A stretch of DNA of 64,000 nt from Luteibacter rhizovicinus (lineage in GTDB: Bacteria; Pseudomonadota; Gammaproteobacteria; Xanthomonadales; Rhodanobacteraceae). The position numbers and the translations under genes are program-made. The stretch lies in the NCBI RefSeq assembly GCF_004342265.1, contig NZ_SMCS01000001.1, positions 186,001 to 250,000 of the forward strand, written 5' to 3'. The notes under the pieces were generated by a model. That model did no database searches. It saw nothing but the letters and a program-made list of their open reading frames with translations, and had not been told where the DNA came from. This document shows positions 1 through 9,217 of the stretch, piece by piece (position 1 is the stretch's first letter; each line of letters starts with the position of its first letter).

Positions 1-239
1 AATGGAAGGCCGAGCGCATGCGGGCGGCCATCGAGCCGGCGATGTACGCCACCGACGTCGCCATCGAGCAGGCCGTCGCGGGCGTTCCGTTCCGCGATGC
101 TTATCGTGCCGCCGCGGAAACGGCGGCTTCGGCGGGCGACGGGCGTACGCCCGAGTCCAGCCTCGCGGCACGCGTGTCGCCGGGTGCCGGATACGATCTT
201 CGGCTGGATGCGCTGCGCGCGCGTCTGACGCGGAGTTGA
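1..239 (+). CDS. argH: argininosuccinate lyase, C-terminal end (partial)
   Basis: This is the last ~79 codons of an open frame that enters from the left edge and ends with TGA at 237-239. The peptide ([25 protein letters not shown], quoted in part) matches the C-terminal helical region of argininosuccinate lyase, where ATD-A-E is followed by PFR-AY. The enzyme splits argininosuccinate into arginine and fumarate, the last step of arginine synthesis. Only the tail is visible, so catalytic residues cannot be checked. It lies 22 nt before proB on the same strand, the usual arg-pro gene order in Xanthomonadales. Confidence 0.8.
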   Translation, partial: WKAERMRAAIEPAMYATDVAIEQAVAGVPFRDAYRAAAETAASAGDGRTPESSLAARVSPGAGYDLRLDALRARLTRS

Positions 240-261
240 CGATTACCTGAAGGGGAGCGGG

Positions 262-1383
262 ATGGGGAGCGGGTTCGTGGAACAGGCGCTGCCATCCTGG
301 CGGCGTGCGGTACTCAAAGTCGGCAGCAGCCTGCTCGCCGCCGACGAGGGTGGGCTGAGTCCGCGGTACGCCGCCGCACTGGCGGCCTTCGTCGAGCGCA
401 GCCGCGCGAACGGGCGCGATGTCGTGATCGTTTCCTCGGGCGCCGTGGCGGCGGGCCGCGCGCTGGCGACGCCAGGGCAGGCGATGGGATTGCCGGCGCG
501 GCAGGCACTCGCCGCGCTGGGTCAGACGCGGCTGATCGCTCTTTGGCAGGGATTCTTCGACGCACCGGTCGCCCAGGTCCTGCTTACCCACGACGACCTT
601 CGTCACCGCCGTCGCTACCTCAACGCTCGTTCCACGCTACGTGAACTGCTCGCGCTACGGGCCATTCCCGTCATCAACGAGAACGATACCGTCGCGGTCG
701 ACGAGCTGAAACTCGGCGACAACGACAATCTCGCCGCGATCGTCGCGGCGCTGGTCGACGCGGATATTCTGCTTATCGCGACGGATATCGGCGGCCTGTA
801 CAGCGCCAATCCCCGCATAGCGCCGGATGCGGCCCCGATCGACGATGTGGCGGCCGTGACGCCGGAGCTTTACGCGATAGCCGGTGGCAGCGGATCGAGG
901 TCCGGTACGGGCGGCATGCGCACCAAACTGGAAGCCGCCGAAAAAGCCGCGGCGGCCGGAATAGAAACGATTCTGTTCGACGGCACCGATGCGACAGTCG
1001 TGGGACGGCTGGCCGACGGCATGCTCTCGGGTACCCGTATCCGCGCGCCGCGTACACGGCTGGCGGCACGCAAGTACTGGCTGCGTCACGCGCCTTCGGC
1101 GGGAAGCATCACGATCGATCCGGGTGCGGCGCGCGCCGTGCGCGAACGCGGCGCGTCGTTGCTGCCGGGCGGCGTACTCGGTGCGACCGGCGACTTCGCA
1201 CGCGGCGATGTCGTGGAAATCGCCTGCGAGGAAGACGGTTTGCCGGTCGGTCGCGGCATCAGTCAGTACGCGGCGGTGGATATCCGCCGCATCGCGCGGA
1301 AACACACACGCGACATCGATGCCGTGCTGGGTTATAGCTATGGCGAGAATGTCATCCATCGCGACGATCTGGTCGCGCTGTGA
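262..1383 (+). CDS. proB: glutamate 5-kinase
   Basis: This cytosolic enzyme phosphorylates the gamma-carboxyl of glutamate, the first step of proline synthesis. The 373-aa product has the amino-acid-kinase fold (residues ~15-260) with KVGSS near the N-terminus, the [17 protein letters not shown] substrate/ATP block and [19 protein letters not shown]-type domain follows (~280-365), as in full-length bacterial ProB. The ATG at 262 has a purine-rich ribosome site (AGGGGAG) a few bases upstream. It is followed almost directly by proA, which makes a two-step proline operon. Confidence 0.96.
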   Translation: MGSGFVEQALPSWRRAVLKVGSSLLAADEGGLSPRYAAALAAFVERSRANGRDVVIVSSGAVAAGRALATPGQAMGLPARQALAALGQTRLIALWQGFFDAPVAQVLLTHDDLRHRRRYLNARSTLRELLALRAIPVINENDTVAVDELKLGDNDNLAAIVAALVDADILLIATDIGGLYSANPRIAPDAAPIDDVAAVTPELYAIAGGSGSRSGTGGMRTKLEAAEKAAAAGIETILFDGTDATVVGRLADGMLSGTRIRAPRTRLAARKYWLRHAPSAGSITIDPGAARAVRERGASLLPGGVLGATGDFARGDVVEIACEEDGLPVGRGISQYAAVDIRRIARKHTRDIDAVLGYSYGENVIHRDDLVAL

Positions 1384-1397
1384 ATCGGGAGGCAAGC

Positions 1398-2648
1398 ATG
1401 AGTACGTCGATACGCGAACAGGCACTGGCCTGCCGGGAGGCGTCGATCCATGTCGCGGGGCTGTCGACGGAGCGCAAGCGCGCGTTGCTGCACGACATGG
1501 CGGTGGCACTGGCGGCGGACGCTGCAACCGTCCTTGCCGCGAACGCGCGCGATATGGAAGCCGCACGCGCGAACGGTATCGGCGCGGCGATGCTCGACCG
1601 GCTGCGTCTGGACGAGGGCCGTCTCGATGGCATCGTCCGCGCGATCGGGGCGGTCGCGGCGTTACCCGATCCGGTCGGGCGGGTTACGCGTTCCGAAGTG
1701 CGGCCGAACGGGCTTGTCGTGGAGCGCGTTCGCGTTCCGCTTGGTGTCATTGCGATGATTTACGAAGCGCGCCCGAACGTTACCGCCGATGCCGCCGCGC
1801 TGTGTCTTATGGCAGGGAATGGCGTGATTCTCCGCGGCGGTTCGGATGCGATGCATTCGAATCTTGCCATCGCCACCGCCATGCGTAGCGCATTGCCCGC
1901 GCATGGCGTACCGGTCGATGCGCTTACGCTGGTCGGCGATCCGTCGCGCGAAACGATGGTCGAACTGCTGCAGCTGGTCGATATCGTCGACCTCGCGATT
2001 CCTCGTGGCGGGGAAGGGCTGATCGGCTTCGTCACCGAGCATGCGCGCGTGCCGGTCATCAAACACTACAAGGGCGTATGCCACCTTTACGTCGACAGCG
2101 CGGCCGATCCGGCGCTGGCGTTGCGACTGCTGGTGAACGGCAAAACGAGCCGGCCCGGCGTATGCAATGCGCTGGAGACGCTGCTGGTCCATGCGGACAT
2201 CGCGGATACGTTCGTTCCCGCCGCCGTCGCCGCGTTGCGCGAGCGAGGCGTCGAGGTCCGGGCGTGCGAACGATCGCGAGCCATTGTCGCGGATCTGGCC
2301 GCCGCCGATAACACCGACTACGGCGCGGAGTTCCTGGACCTGGTGATCGCCATGCGCGTCGTCGACGATCTCGATGCCGCTATCGCGCATATCCGCCGCT
2401 TCGGTTCCGATCACACGGAAGTCATCGCCACGCGCGACGAGATCGCTGCGGAGCGTTTCGTGCGCGAGCTGCGTTCGGCGGTGGTGATGGTGAATGCGTC
2501 GTCGCGATTCAGCGATGGCGGGGAGTTGGGACTGGGGACGGAAATCGGCATTTCCACGACGCGGCTGCATGCGTATGGGCCGATGGGGGCGGAGTCGCTG
2601 ACGGTAGAGCGTTTTGTGGTGCGTGGTAACGGGCAGGTTCGGGAGTAG
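1398..2648 (+). CDS. proA: gamma-glutamyl phosphate reductase
   Basis: This cytosolic enzyme reduces gamma-glutamyl phosphate with NADPH to glutamate semialdehyde, the second step of proline synthesis. The 416-aa protein shows the aldehyde-dehydrogenase-like fold with the catalytic cysteine in [15 protein letters not shown] and the C-terminal [17 protein letters not shown] block. A GTG at 1380 is in frame, but the ATG at 1398 is preferred because GGGAGG (1387-1392) sits at good spacing before it. It starts 14 nt after the proB stop, so the two are surely cotranscribed. Confidence 0.96.
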   Translation: MSTSIREQALACREASIHVAGLSTERKRALLHDMAVALAADAATVLAANARDMEAARANGIGAAMLDRLRLDEGRLDGIVRAIGAVAALPDPVGRVTRSEVRPNGLVVERVRVPLGVIAMIYEARPNVTADAAALCLMAGNGVILRGGSDAMHSNLAIATAMRSALPAHGVPVDALTLVGDPSRETMVELLQLVDIVDLAIPRGGEGLIGFVTEHARVPVIKHYKGVCHLYVDSAADPALALRLLVNGKTSRPGVCNALETLLVHADIADTFVPAAVAALRERGVEVRACERSRAIVADLAAADNTDYGAEFLDLVIAMRVVDDLDAAIAHIRRFGSDHTEVIATRDEIAAERFVRELRSAVVMVNASSRFSDGGELGLGTEIGISTTRLHAYGPMGAESLTVERFVVRGNGQVRE

Positions 2649-2674
2649 TGTGGTTACCCACGGCCGAAGCAGTT

Positions 2675-2820
2675 TCTCTGTGGGAGCGCGCCTGCGCGCG
2701 AAAGCCAACGGAGCGATGATGCCGAACGTTCATTCGCGACTCATAAGCCCGGGCTTGCGATGCCACCCATTCGTTTCATCGCTTCGTTGGCTTTCGCGCG
2801 CAGGCGCGCTCCCACAGAGA
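2675..2820. repeat. REP-like inverted pair (two 45-nt arms)
   Basis: The left arm (2675-2719) and right arm (2776-2820) are reverse complements over 45 nt with a single mismatch, separated by 56 nt. Each arm contains TGTGGGAGCGCGCCTGCGCGCGAA-type sequence with an internal GCGCGC palindrome, the style of REP elements seen in Pseudomonas and Xanthomonadales. It lies between the convergent ends of proA and a minus-strand gene, where such elements can act as transcript ends. The adjoining tandem array looks derived from its right edge. Confidence 0.8.
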
Positions 2821-2904
2821 GCCTCCCACAGAGAGCCTCCCACAGAGAGCCTCCCACAGAGAGCCTCCCACAGAGAGCCTCCCACAGAGAGCCTCCCACA
2901 GAGA
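2807..2904. repeat. 14-bp tandem array grown from the REP end
   Basis: The unit gcctcccacagaga repeats perfectly six times (2821-2904). It is preceded by a near-copy one base short (from 2808), which is the last part of the REP right arm. The array stops just before the stop codon of the minus-strand gene at 2911. This looks like slippage expansion of the REP edge. Confidence 0.9.
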
Positions 2905-2910
2905 GCCTTG

Positions 2911-3609
2911 TCAGAGAACCGCAGCCAGCGCCGCGCGAAGACGATCGGCTTCGTCCTGCATCGTGTTGAACGCACGCTCCATGGCATCGGCGAACCTGTC
3001 CCGGTCCAGCGCCACGGTTTCGGGGCGGCCTGTTTCGTCCGATGCGTATTCGATCAGCACGCGCTGTCCGTCGATCCACGATTGCGTGCCGAAAATGAAG
3101 TCCGGCTCGTCATATCGGGACGAACCCTCTTCCGGCGCGCTGGCGAGTGCGGTGCGTCCGTCGCGTGGTGCATCGCGCAGCAGGTCGATCGCTCCGCGGA
3201 ATTCCTCCGGTTCGCCGAGGAAGGCATCGATGCGATCCATCCGCGGACCGACGAAGATTTCCACGTCGCCCGATGTCGCGAGATGACGCGCATAGCCATC
3301 AAGGCGCGCGAGACGATTCGTCAATACCGGTTTCACCGCCGCGACATAACTATCCGTGGCGCGTGGATTCTCGCGCAGCCATGCACTGCTGACATCGTCG
3401 CTGGCGACGACGTAACCGTTCGTCGATGCTTCGATGCCGCGATGGGAAAGACCGGCAGGCCGTGTGGGCAGCTCGACGGGAAGTCCACCGGCAAGCAGGC
3501 CCAGCGCGCGCCGCCCCGGTACCTTGCGCAACCAGTGCGTCACCGCCTGTATGGCGAAACCGTCACCGCGCTCGCTATAGGGAAGCGGATAGACATCCGT
3601 TGTCGCCAT
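2911..3609 (-). CDS. unknown protein translationally coupled to kynU
   Basis: I do not recognise this 232-aa protein. It begins MATTDVYPLPYSERGD and has no signal peptide or membrane segment; it looks soluble and acidic, ending in a helical region (FADAMERAFNTMQDEADRLR). The open frame runs further upstream inside kynU, but the ATG at 3607-3609 overlaps the kynU stop as TGATG, the usual sign of coupled translation. The position suggests a role beside kynurenine metabolism, but nothing in the sequence proves it. The 14-bp repeat array starts six bases beyond its stop codon. Confidence 0.75.
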   Translation of the reverse strand: MATTDVYPLPYSERGDGFAIQAVTHWLRKVPGRRALGLLAGGLPVELPTRPAGLSHRGIEASTNGYVVASDDVSSAWLRENPRATDSYVAAVKPVLTNRLARLDGYARHLATSGDVEIFVGPRMDRIDAFLGEPEEFRGAIDLLRDAPRDGRTALASAPEEGSSRYDEPDFIFGTQSWIDGQRVLIEYASDETGRPETVALDRDRFADAMERAFNTMQDEADRLRAALAAVL

Positions 3610-4883
3610 CAGCGCGAACGCCAGGCGACGACGGCTTCGGCGAAACCGAGGCAGTCGCTGAAACGGTTGTACAGCGGCGTCGGCGAGATGCGGATGACGT
3701 CCGGTTCGCGCCAGTCGCCAATGATGCCGTTGGCCATCAGATAATCGAAAAGCGAGCGGCCGGCGTCGCGACCCGCGCGTACGCGAATCGACAGCTGGGC
3801 ACCGCGCTGCGAGGGATCGGCGGGCGTCACCACTTCGAGCGTTTCGGCCAGACGTTCGCGCACCAGCCACTCAAGATATCCGGTGAGCTGTCGCGACTTG
3901 GCGACCAGCCGGTCCATGCCCGCGCGATGGAAGACGTCCAGCGAGACGCGCAACGGCGCGAGCGCGAGGATCGGGGGGTTGGAAAGCTGCCAGCCGTCCG
4001 CACCGGGGATGGGAACGAACTCGGGTCCCATCCTGAAGCGGGTCGACTTGTCGTGCCCCCACCAGCCCGCGAAGCGCGGCAGGTCGGCCTTGCCGTGACG
4101 CTCGTGGACGAAGGCGCCACCCACGGCGCCCGGGCCGCCGTTGAGGTATTTGTAGCTGCACCAGATCGCGAAATCGGCGCCGGAGTCATGCAGTTTCAGC
4201 GGCAGGTTGCCGACCGCATGGGCAAGGTCGAAACCGACCAGGCAACCACGCGCATGCGCGGCGCGCACGATGGCGGCGAGGTCGAACGACTGGCCGGTGC
4301 GGTACTGGATGCCCGGCAGCAGGACCAGTGCGATGCGCGAGCCATGCTCGGCCAGTACGCGCTCGATGGCTGCCTGCGACAGCGTGCCGTTCGGACCGTC
4401 GGCTTCCACTTCGATCAGCGCGGTGGCCGGGTCGAAACCATGGAAGCGGACCTGCGATTCGACGGCGTAGCGATCGGTCGGAAACGAGCCGGCTTCGATG
4501 AGAACGGCGGGACGTTGCGCGGTGGGCCGGTAGAAACTGACCATCATCAGGTGCAGATTCACGCCGAGCGTGTTCATGGCGACCACTTCGTCGGGTCGCG
4601 CGCCGACGATTTCGGCCAGGTTGTCGCGCACGTACTCGTGATAATCCAGCCACGGCAGGCGACCGCGGAAGTGACCTTCGACGGCCAGCTCGCCCCAGTA
4701 GTCCAGTTCGTCGTTCAGCGCGGCGCGCACGGCGCGAGGTTGCAGTCCGAGCGAATTGCCGCAGAAGTACAGGCTGTCGTGGCCTTCATGCGGAGGGATA
4801 TGAAATTCGTCGCGGAAGGTGCGCAGCGGATCGGCGGCATCCTGGGCATCGGCCCAGGCGCGTGTGGCTTCGTAGGACGTCAT
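3609..4883 (-). CDS. kynU: kynureninase
   Basis: This PLP enzyme cleaves kynurenine or 3-hydroxykynurenine to (hydroxy)anthranilate and alanine in tryptophan breakdown or NAD synthesis. The 424-aa protein has the fold-type-I pattern: DLAHAVGN, the PLP lysine in WCSYKYLNGGPG, and RMGPEFVPIPGADGWQLSNPP, all typical of the family. Length is normal. Its stop overlaps the next gene (TGATG). An ACMSD-like gene lies just upstream on the same strand, which supports a kynurenine-pathway cluster; kynA and the dioxygenase genes are not in view. Confidence 0.95.
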   Translation of the reverse strand: MTSYEATRAWADAQDAADPLRTFRDEFHIPPHEGHDSLYFCGNSLGLQPRAVRAALNDELDYWGELAVEGHFRGRLPWLDYHEYVRDNLAEIVGARPDEVVAMNTLGVNLHLMMVSFYRPTAQRPAVLIEAGSFPTDRYAVESQVRFHGFDPATALIEVEADGPNGTLSQAAIERVLAEHGSRIALVLLPGIQYRTGQSFDLAAIVRAAHARGCLVGFDLAHAVGNLPLKLHDSGADFAIWCSYKYLNGGPGAVGGAFVHERHGKADLPRFAGWWGHDKSTRFRMGPEFVPIPGADGWQLSNPPILALAPLRVSLDVFHRAGMDRLVAKSRQLTGYLEWLVRERLAETLEVVTPADPSQRGAQLSIRVRAGRDAGRSLFDYLMANGIIGDWREPDVIRISPTPLYNRFSDCLGFAEAVVAWRSR

Positions 4884-4898
4884 GGGGACTCGGGAATA

Positions 4899-5396
4899 TT
4901 AGGTGGACATGTGCGAGGCGATATCGTCGCACCCACGATCGAAGGCGGCGTTCCACGCGGCGGCGCCGGTCGGGCGCACGCAACGCAACTGGATGGCCCG
5001 GTCGCCGACGAACCAGTAACGCTCGCGGTAGTTGAGTTTCACGCCGCTTTCCTGCGCCGTGTAAATGTATTCGTTCGCTGCCGTCGAGGGAGTGGCCGCA
5101 TAGCCGGTCATGCCCTTCGCGCGGATCGTGAAACCGTCGATGTATTGTTTGAACGCCGCTACGCTGGCTACCTGCTTCACTGTCACGGTGACGCGCGCCA
5201 GCGCATTCGTTGCCGTCGACGGATCGGGCACCTGGAACACCTGGACTTCCGGATCGCCATCGGTCTGCATGATGCTGAGCCACGTGTCGGGCGTGCTGAA
5301 GCGGACCGAGCCGTTGGCCATCAGGACGTCGGCGGAGAAAGCTGCCGGGCTGGCGAGCAGCAGGGCGGCTATGAGCGGCTTGAACGTGCGGGTCAT
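4899..5396 (-). CDS. small exported protein of unknown function
   Basis: The 165-aa product starts MTRTFKPLIAALLLASPAAFSADV, a clear Sec signal peptide with cleavage near AFSA-D. The mature ~140 residues look beta-rich and carry two cysteines near the end (LRCVRP, RGCDD) that could form a disulfide in the periplasm. I see no known catalytic motif. It sits between kynU and the ACMSD-like gene with gaps of 15 and 12 nt, so all three are probably one transcript, although a periplasmic role in kynurenine breakdown is not obvious. Confidence 0.8.
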   Translation of the reverse strand: MTRTFKPLIAALLLASPAAFSADVLMANGSVRFSTPDTWLSIMQTDGDPEVQVFQVPDPSTATNALARVTVTVKQVASVAAFKQYIDGFTIRAKGMTGYAATPSTAANEYIYTAQESGVKLNYRERYWFVGDRAIQLRCVRPTGAAAWNAAFDRGCDDIASHMST

Positions 5397-5408
5397 GCGC
5401 GTTTCCTG

Positions 5409-6428
5409 TCAGGACGTCGTTGTCTGGAATCGGGACGCGGGGAGGCCCAGCCATTCCAGCGCGGTGCCGTGAAACAGGCGCGCGCGGGACGTATCGTCGA
5501 GCCCCAGTGCCTCGATCCCGCTCCCGGGCACCTGTTCCCCCAACGGGAAAGGATAGTCGGTTCCGAGCATCACGCGCTCGACTCCCGTCACATCCAGCAG
5601 ATACCGCAGGGCGAGGGGATCGTGCACACAGGAGTCGAAGAAAAGACGCGACAGATATTCGCGTGGATTGCGGGCGTTGTCCGTGGCGACGATGTCGGGG
5701 CGCATGCGGAATCCGTGTTCGATGCGGCCGATCGTGTACGGGAAACTGCCGCCCCCGTGGGCGAGCATGATTTTCAGGCCGGGCAGGCGTTCCAGCACAC
5801 CGCCGAAGACCAGCGAACACGCCGCGCGCGACTGCTCCGCCGGCATGCCTACCAGCCAGGGCAGCCAGTACTTCGGCATGTCGGCACCGCCCATCATGTC
5901 CCAGGGGTGCACGAGGATGGCGGCGCCCATGTCCGCAGCGGCTTCGAAGAACGGAAACAGCTCGGGCGCGTCGAGATTCCAGTCGTTGCAGTGCGACCCG
6001 ATCTGTACGCCTTGCAGGCCCAGTTCGTCGAGGCAGCGTTCCATTTCCTGGATCGCCAGCGTCGGCGACTGCAGCGGGACGGTACCGATGCCCGCGTAGT
6101 GACGCGGATGGGTTTCGCATACCGCGGCCATCGAGTCGTTCAGATGGCGATGCAGTTCCAGCGCCTGATGGCCTTTGGCCCAGTACGAGAACATCACCGG
6201 TACGGTGGAAATTACCTGCACGTCGACGCCGTAACGGGCGTAATCGGCGATCCGGTGTTCGGCGTCGAACGCCGATTCCCACACTTCGCGGAAGAACTTG
6301 CCGTCCTTGTAAATCCGGTGATGGCCGCCGGTGCGCGTCATGACCGGAAAACGCTCGTCGGCGTACTTGCCGGCCAGGTCGGGCCAGTCGCGCGGGAGGA
6401 TATGGGCGTGCGTGTCGATTTTCAGCAT
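5409..6428 (-). CDS. ACMSD-like amidohydrolase (aminocarboxymuconate-semialdehyde decarboxylase)
   Basis: The 339-aa protein belongs to the amidohydrolase-2/ACMSD family, zinc enzymes that decarboxylate 2-amino-3-carboxymuconate semialdehyde downstream of 3-hydroxyanthranilate. It shows the N-terminal HxH metal pair (IDTHAHILP), HPWDMMGG in the middle, LAHGGGSFPYTIGR and the C-terminal catalytic aspartate in LGTDYPFPLGE. Length fits ACMSD (about 335). Clustering with kynU supports this over other family members such as resorcylate decarboxylase. Confidence 0.88.
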   Translation of the reverse strand: MLKIDTHAHILPRDWPDLAGKYADERFPVMTRTGGHHRIYKDGKFFREVWESAFDAEHRIADYARYGVDVQVISTVPVMFSYWAKGHQALELHRHLNDSMAAVCETHPRHYAGIGTVPLQSPTLAIQEMERCLDELGLQGVQIGSHCNDWNLDAPELFPFFEAAADMGAAILVHPWDMMGGADMPKYWLPWLVGMPAEQSRAACSLVFGGVLERLPGLKIMLAHGGGSFPYTIGRIEHGFRMRPDIVATDNARNPREYLSRLFFDSCVHDPLALRYLLDVTGVERVMLGTDYPFPLGEQVPGSGIEALGLDDTSRARLFHGTALEWLGLPASRFQTTTS

Positions 6429-6483
6429 GTGATCGAGTGTAGCCGCATCCCCGTTAGCCTACGTTTCGCGTTGCAGCAAGGGC

Positions 6484-8553
6484 TCAGGTTTCGGCGTTGC
6501 GCCTGGCGATGACGTGCTGGGTCGTGTCGACGTTATCGGTCAGCCGGTCGGTCACGCGGACGATGGAGTCAGCCAGTTCCCGGTCCCGCATCCGTGTCAG
6601 TTGCTCGGTCAGCTGGCGCTGCATCGCGCGCAGGTCGGCGGGAGGGGCGGGGTCGCGGCTTTCGCTCAATGCCGCCGCCTGCTCGTGCAGGACGTCGGCC
6701 GAAGCGGTGACGAAGGGGCCGACCAGTTCCCATTCCGGGGGTACCGCTTCGCCGTCGATAAGGGCTTCCAGCGTCATCGCGGTCCGGGCCAGGCGGTTGC
6801 CGTTCGCATACAGCGTTTCGGCCAGTTCCTGCAGGTGCCTTGGGGTTCCGGGTTCGGCACGCATACGATCGACCGAGGCCAGCGCATTGGTGCGCGCCGT
6901 ACGTGCGGCGGTTCGGGCGTCGTGACGTTTCGCGCGGCTTTCCGGAGACGCCAGCACGCGGACATACGTGGCGTATGCGTCGAGCATGTCCGCCAGCGCC
7001 ACGCGTGCGCGGTTGCGCTCCCAGGTAGGCCACAGAACGTAAGCAAGCAGCGCCATGCCGCTGCCCAGGGCCGTATTGAGCACGCGGTCGGACATCGCGG
7101 CGGACGAATCCACGCCCTCGAACGAGAGCAGCACGACGACCGTCCCCGTGAGTGCCGCGACCGCGACGCCGTAATGCGCCGTGGCCAGATAGCGGAAGGC
7201 GACGCAGAGCACGCCCATGACCGCGATATGCGCCCAGATCACGTTTGGCGTGATGCCGAGCAGGAACGAGGTAAGGACCAGCCCGAGAATCGTGCCCACG
7301 ACACGCAGCAGCCCGAAATTGAGCGTGGCGGCGAAGTCGGGGCGCAGCACGATGGCGGCCGTCATTGGCATCCAGTAGCCATGCGGCAGATTGGCGTAGC
7401 GCGACACGGCAAACGCCAGCGTGAGGACCACCGCGCAGCGGACCGCGTGCCGGAACGCGACGGAGTGGGGGGTGATGTTGGCGCGTAGCGTGGCCAGTAC
7501 GGAAGCGCTGCGCAGCGTTTCGGGCAGGGCGACTTCGGCCTCCTGTGCGCGCAATTCGCCGCGGCTGCCGGCCCAGTTGGTATTGCGGACCGCAGCCGCA
7601 AGCTGGCCGGATAGCGCGCGGATATGCGCCGTCATGCCGGCTCCCGCCGAACCGCCGAGCAGGGCACGTTCGCTGGCTTGCAGGGTCTTCAGCGCGCGGT
7701 CCGCGCGTTCGGGCGGTTCGGCCGCTTCCAGTGCGTCGGCCGTGGCGGAAAGCACGCGCGCGGCGTCGGCCCGGAACATGTCCTGCATGCCGTCGCGGCG
7801 GCGATCGAGTTCGCCCATGGCGACCAGTTCGAGACGGATGCGCTCGGCCAGTTCCAGCAATACGCGAAAGGCTTCCATGGCACGACCGCGCGCGCGATGG
7901 CGGCCCAGCAGCGTGTTCTGCAACACCGTCATGCTGTCGGTGAGGCCTGGCGCGTCGCTATCGTCCTGGCGTTGGCGGGCAAGTTCGGCGAGGCCGCGAT
8001 AGACATCCGCCAGTGCCTGACGCTCGGGGCGATAGCGCTGCAAGGGCCACGCGGCGATGGAAAACAGCGCCAGCAGCATGCCGCCGGAAAAGATGAGCGC
8101 CCCGCCGATCAGTGCGTCGCCCAGAGGTTTGGGCGTGGCCGCGGTAATCACGAGCAGCAGCATGCTGGTCATGCCAACGCGCGCGATGTCCGGCCCGAAC
8201 ACGACGAGCAGGCCGCCGAAAAAACCGCATAGCGCTGTCGCGATCGACATGGGCAGCACCCACGCACCGAGCAGGAATCCGGCCAGCGATGCGACGCCGG
8301 CGGCCAGTGCGGCGAGGAAGAGTCTGCTCAGTCGTTGCTGGTAAGGGCCCGGCTGGTCCGAGAACATCGTATCGAGCGCGCCGGCCGCGATACCGATACC
8401 GACCTGCGGATAATCGAAATAGATACCCAGCGCCAGCGGAAGGACAACCGCCGCCGTATTGCGCAACGCGACGCGCATGGGCACGTCGGGCCGCTTGGTC
8501 TTGATCAGGCTGTCCAGCACGCTTGCGCGGAGCGAATACCCGCCCGTGGTCAT
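6484..8553 (-). CDS. FUSC-family inner-membrane transporter (YccS/AaeB-like)
   Basis: The 689-aa integral membrane protein has two hydrophobic bundles (about residues 35-180 and 385-530), each followed by a soluble helical region, the layout of the FUSC/aromatic-acid exporter superfamily. The second bundle includes PHGYWMPMTAAIVLRPDFAATLNFGLLRVVGTILG, a hallmark segment (quoted in parts). Such proteins are thought to export aromatic or other small acids, but the substrate here is unknown. It is 55 nt from the adjacent amidohydrolase gene, so a link to aromatic metabolites is possible but unproven. Confidence 0.85.
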   Translation of the reverse strand: MTTGGYSLRASVLDSLIKTKRPDVPMRVALRNTAAVVLPLALGIYFDYPQVGIGIAAGALDTMFSDQPGPYQQRLSRLFLAALAAGVASLAGFLLGAWVLPMSIATALCGFFGGLLVVFGPDIARVGMTSMLLLVITAATPKPLGDALIGGALIFSGGMLLALFSIAAWPLQRYRPERQALADVYRGLAELARQRQDDSDAPGLTDSMTVLQNTLLGRHRARGRAMEAFRVLLELAERIRLELVAMGELDRRRDGMQDMFRADAARVLSATADALEAAEPPERADRALKTLQASERALLGGSAGAGMTAHIRALSGQLAAAVRNTNWAGSRGELRAQEAEVALPETLRSASVLATLRANITPHSVAFRHAVRCAVVLTLAFAVSRYANLPHGYWMPMTAAIVLRPDFAATLNFGLLRVVGTILGLVLTSFLLGITPNVIWAHIAVMGVLCVAFRYLATAHYGVAVAALTGTVVVLLSFEGVDSSAAMSDRVLNTALGSGMALLAYVLWPTWERNRARVALADMLDAYATYVRVLASPESRAKRHDARTAARTARTNALASVDRMRAEPGTPRHLQELAETLYANGNRLARTAMTLEALIDGEAVPPEWELVGPFVTASADVLHEQAAALSESRDPAPPADLRAMQRQLTEQLTRMRDRELADSIVRVTDRLTDNVDTTQHVIARRNAET

Positions 8554-8614
8554 GGCTTCTCGATGCTCGTCCTTTGAGGCGTCGATTGTGCCGGATTGTT
8601 GCTGACTGGGGGTG

Positions 8615-9178
8615 TTACGCCCGACCCGCGAACTCGCCCGTTACCGTATTCACCGTGACCTTCTCGCCCGTCGTGATGTATTCGGGGACCTGGATCTCGA
8701 CGCCGGTTTGCAGGGTGGCCGGCTTGGTGCGCTTCGTCGCGCTGGCGCCCTTCATTTCCGGAGCCGTGTCGGTCACGGTCAGCACGACGCTGGTCGGTAC
8801 CTGCAAGGCGACCGGCGCGTCGTCGATGATCTGGACGTAATAGCCCTCGACGCCTTCGACGACGTAGCCCTCGTTGTCGCCGACGATCTCGGGACCAAGC
8901 AGGTACTGCGTAAAGTCTTCCTTGTCCATGAAGACGAACGCTTCGCCGTCCATGTACGAAAAGTCCGCTTCGCGGCGCGTGAGTTCCATTTCCTTCAGTT
9001 CGTCGTCCGCGCGCAGGCTGAGGTCGAATTTTCGGTTGGCCGGAATCGAGTAGAGCGTGAAGCGGTAGGTGACGTTGCCGCCGCGCGCGCTGGGCGAGCT
9101 GCGCTCGATGTCGCGGACCTGATAGACGGTACCCTCGTTCTCGACGACGTTACCTTTCTTGACTTCGGATGCTTTCAT
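8615..9178 (-). CDS. efpL: elongation factor P-like protein EfpL (YeiP)
   Basis: This 187-aa three-domain EF-P paralogue helps ribosomes through difficult peptide bonds. The loop tip reads SPSARGGN, the arginine-type loop of YeiP/EfpL, not the lysine- or rhamnosylated-arginine-type loop of canonical EF-P. Other family blocks are [38 protein letters not shown] and VQVPEY-like [13 protein letters not shown]. Length matches E. coli YeiP. No modification enzyme gene lies nearby, as expected since EfpL is not known to need one. Confidence 0.93.
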   Translation of the reverse strand: MKASEVKKGNVVENEGTVYQVRDIERSSPSARGGNVTYRFTLYSIPANRKFDLSLRADDELKEMELTRREADFSYMDGEAFVFMDKEDFTQYLLGPEIVGDNEGYVVEGVEGYYVQIIDDAPVALQVPTSVVLTVTDTAPEMKGASATKRTKPATLQTGVEIQVPEYITTGEKVTVNTVTGEFAGRA

Positions 9179-9217
9179 GGAATGAGCCGATGGGTTGGTT
9201 CGGGATAGGAAGATGGA

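Noticed and set aside
2821-2904. CRISPR array
   Set aside because: Repeats are 14 bp, directly adjacent with no spacers, and there are no cas genes.
3426-6512. A 1028-codon open frame on the plus strand
   Set aside because: It is antisense to kynU, the exported protein and the ACMSD-like gene, all of which have clear family motifs. Its translation is low-complexity shadow sequence typical of high-GC DNA.
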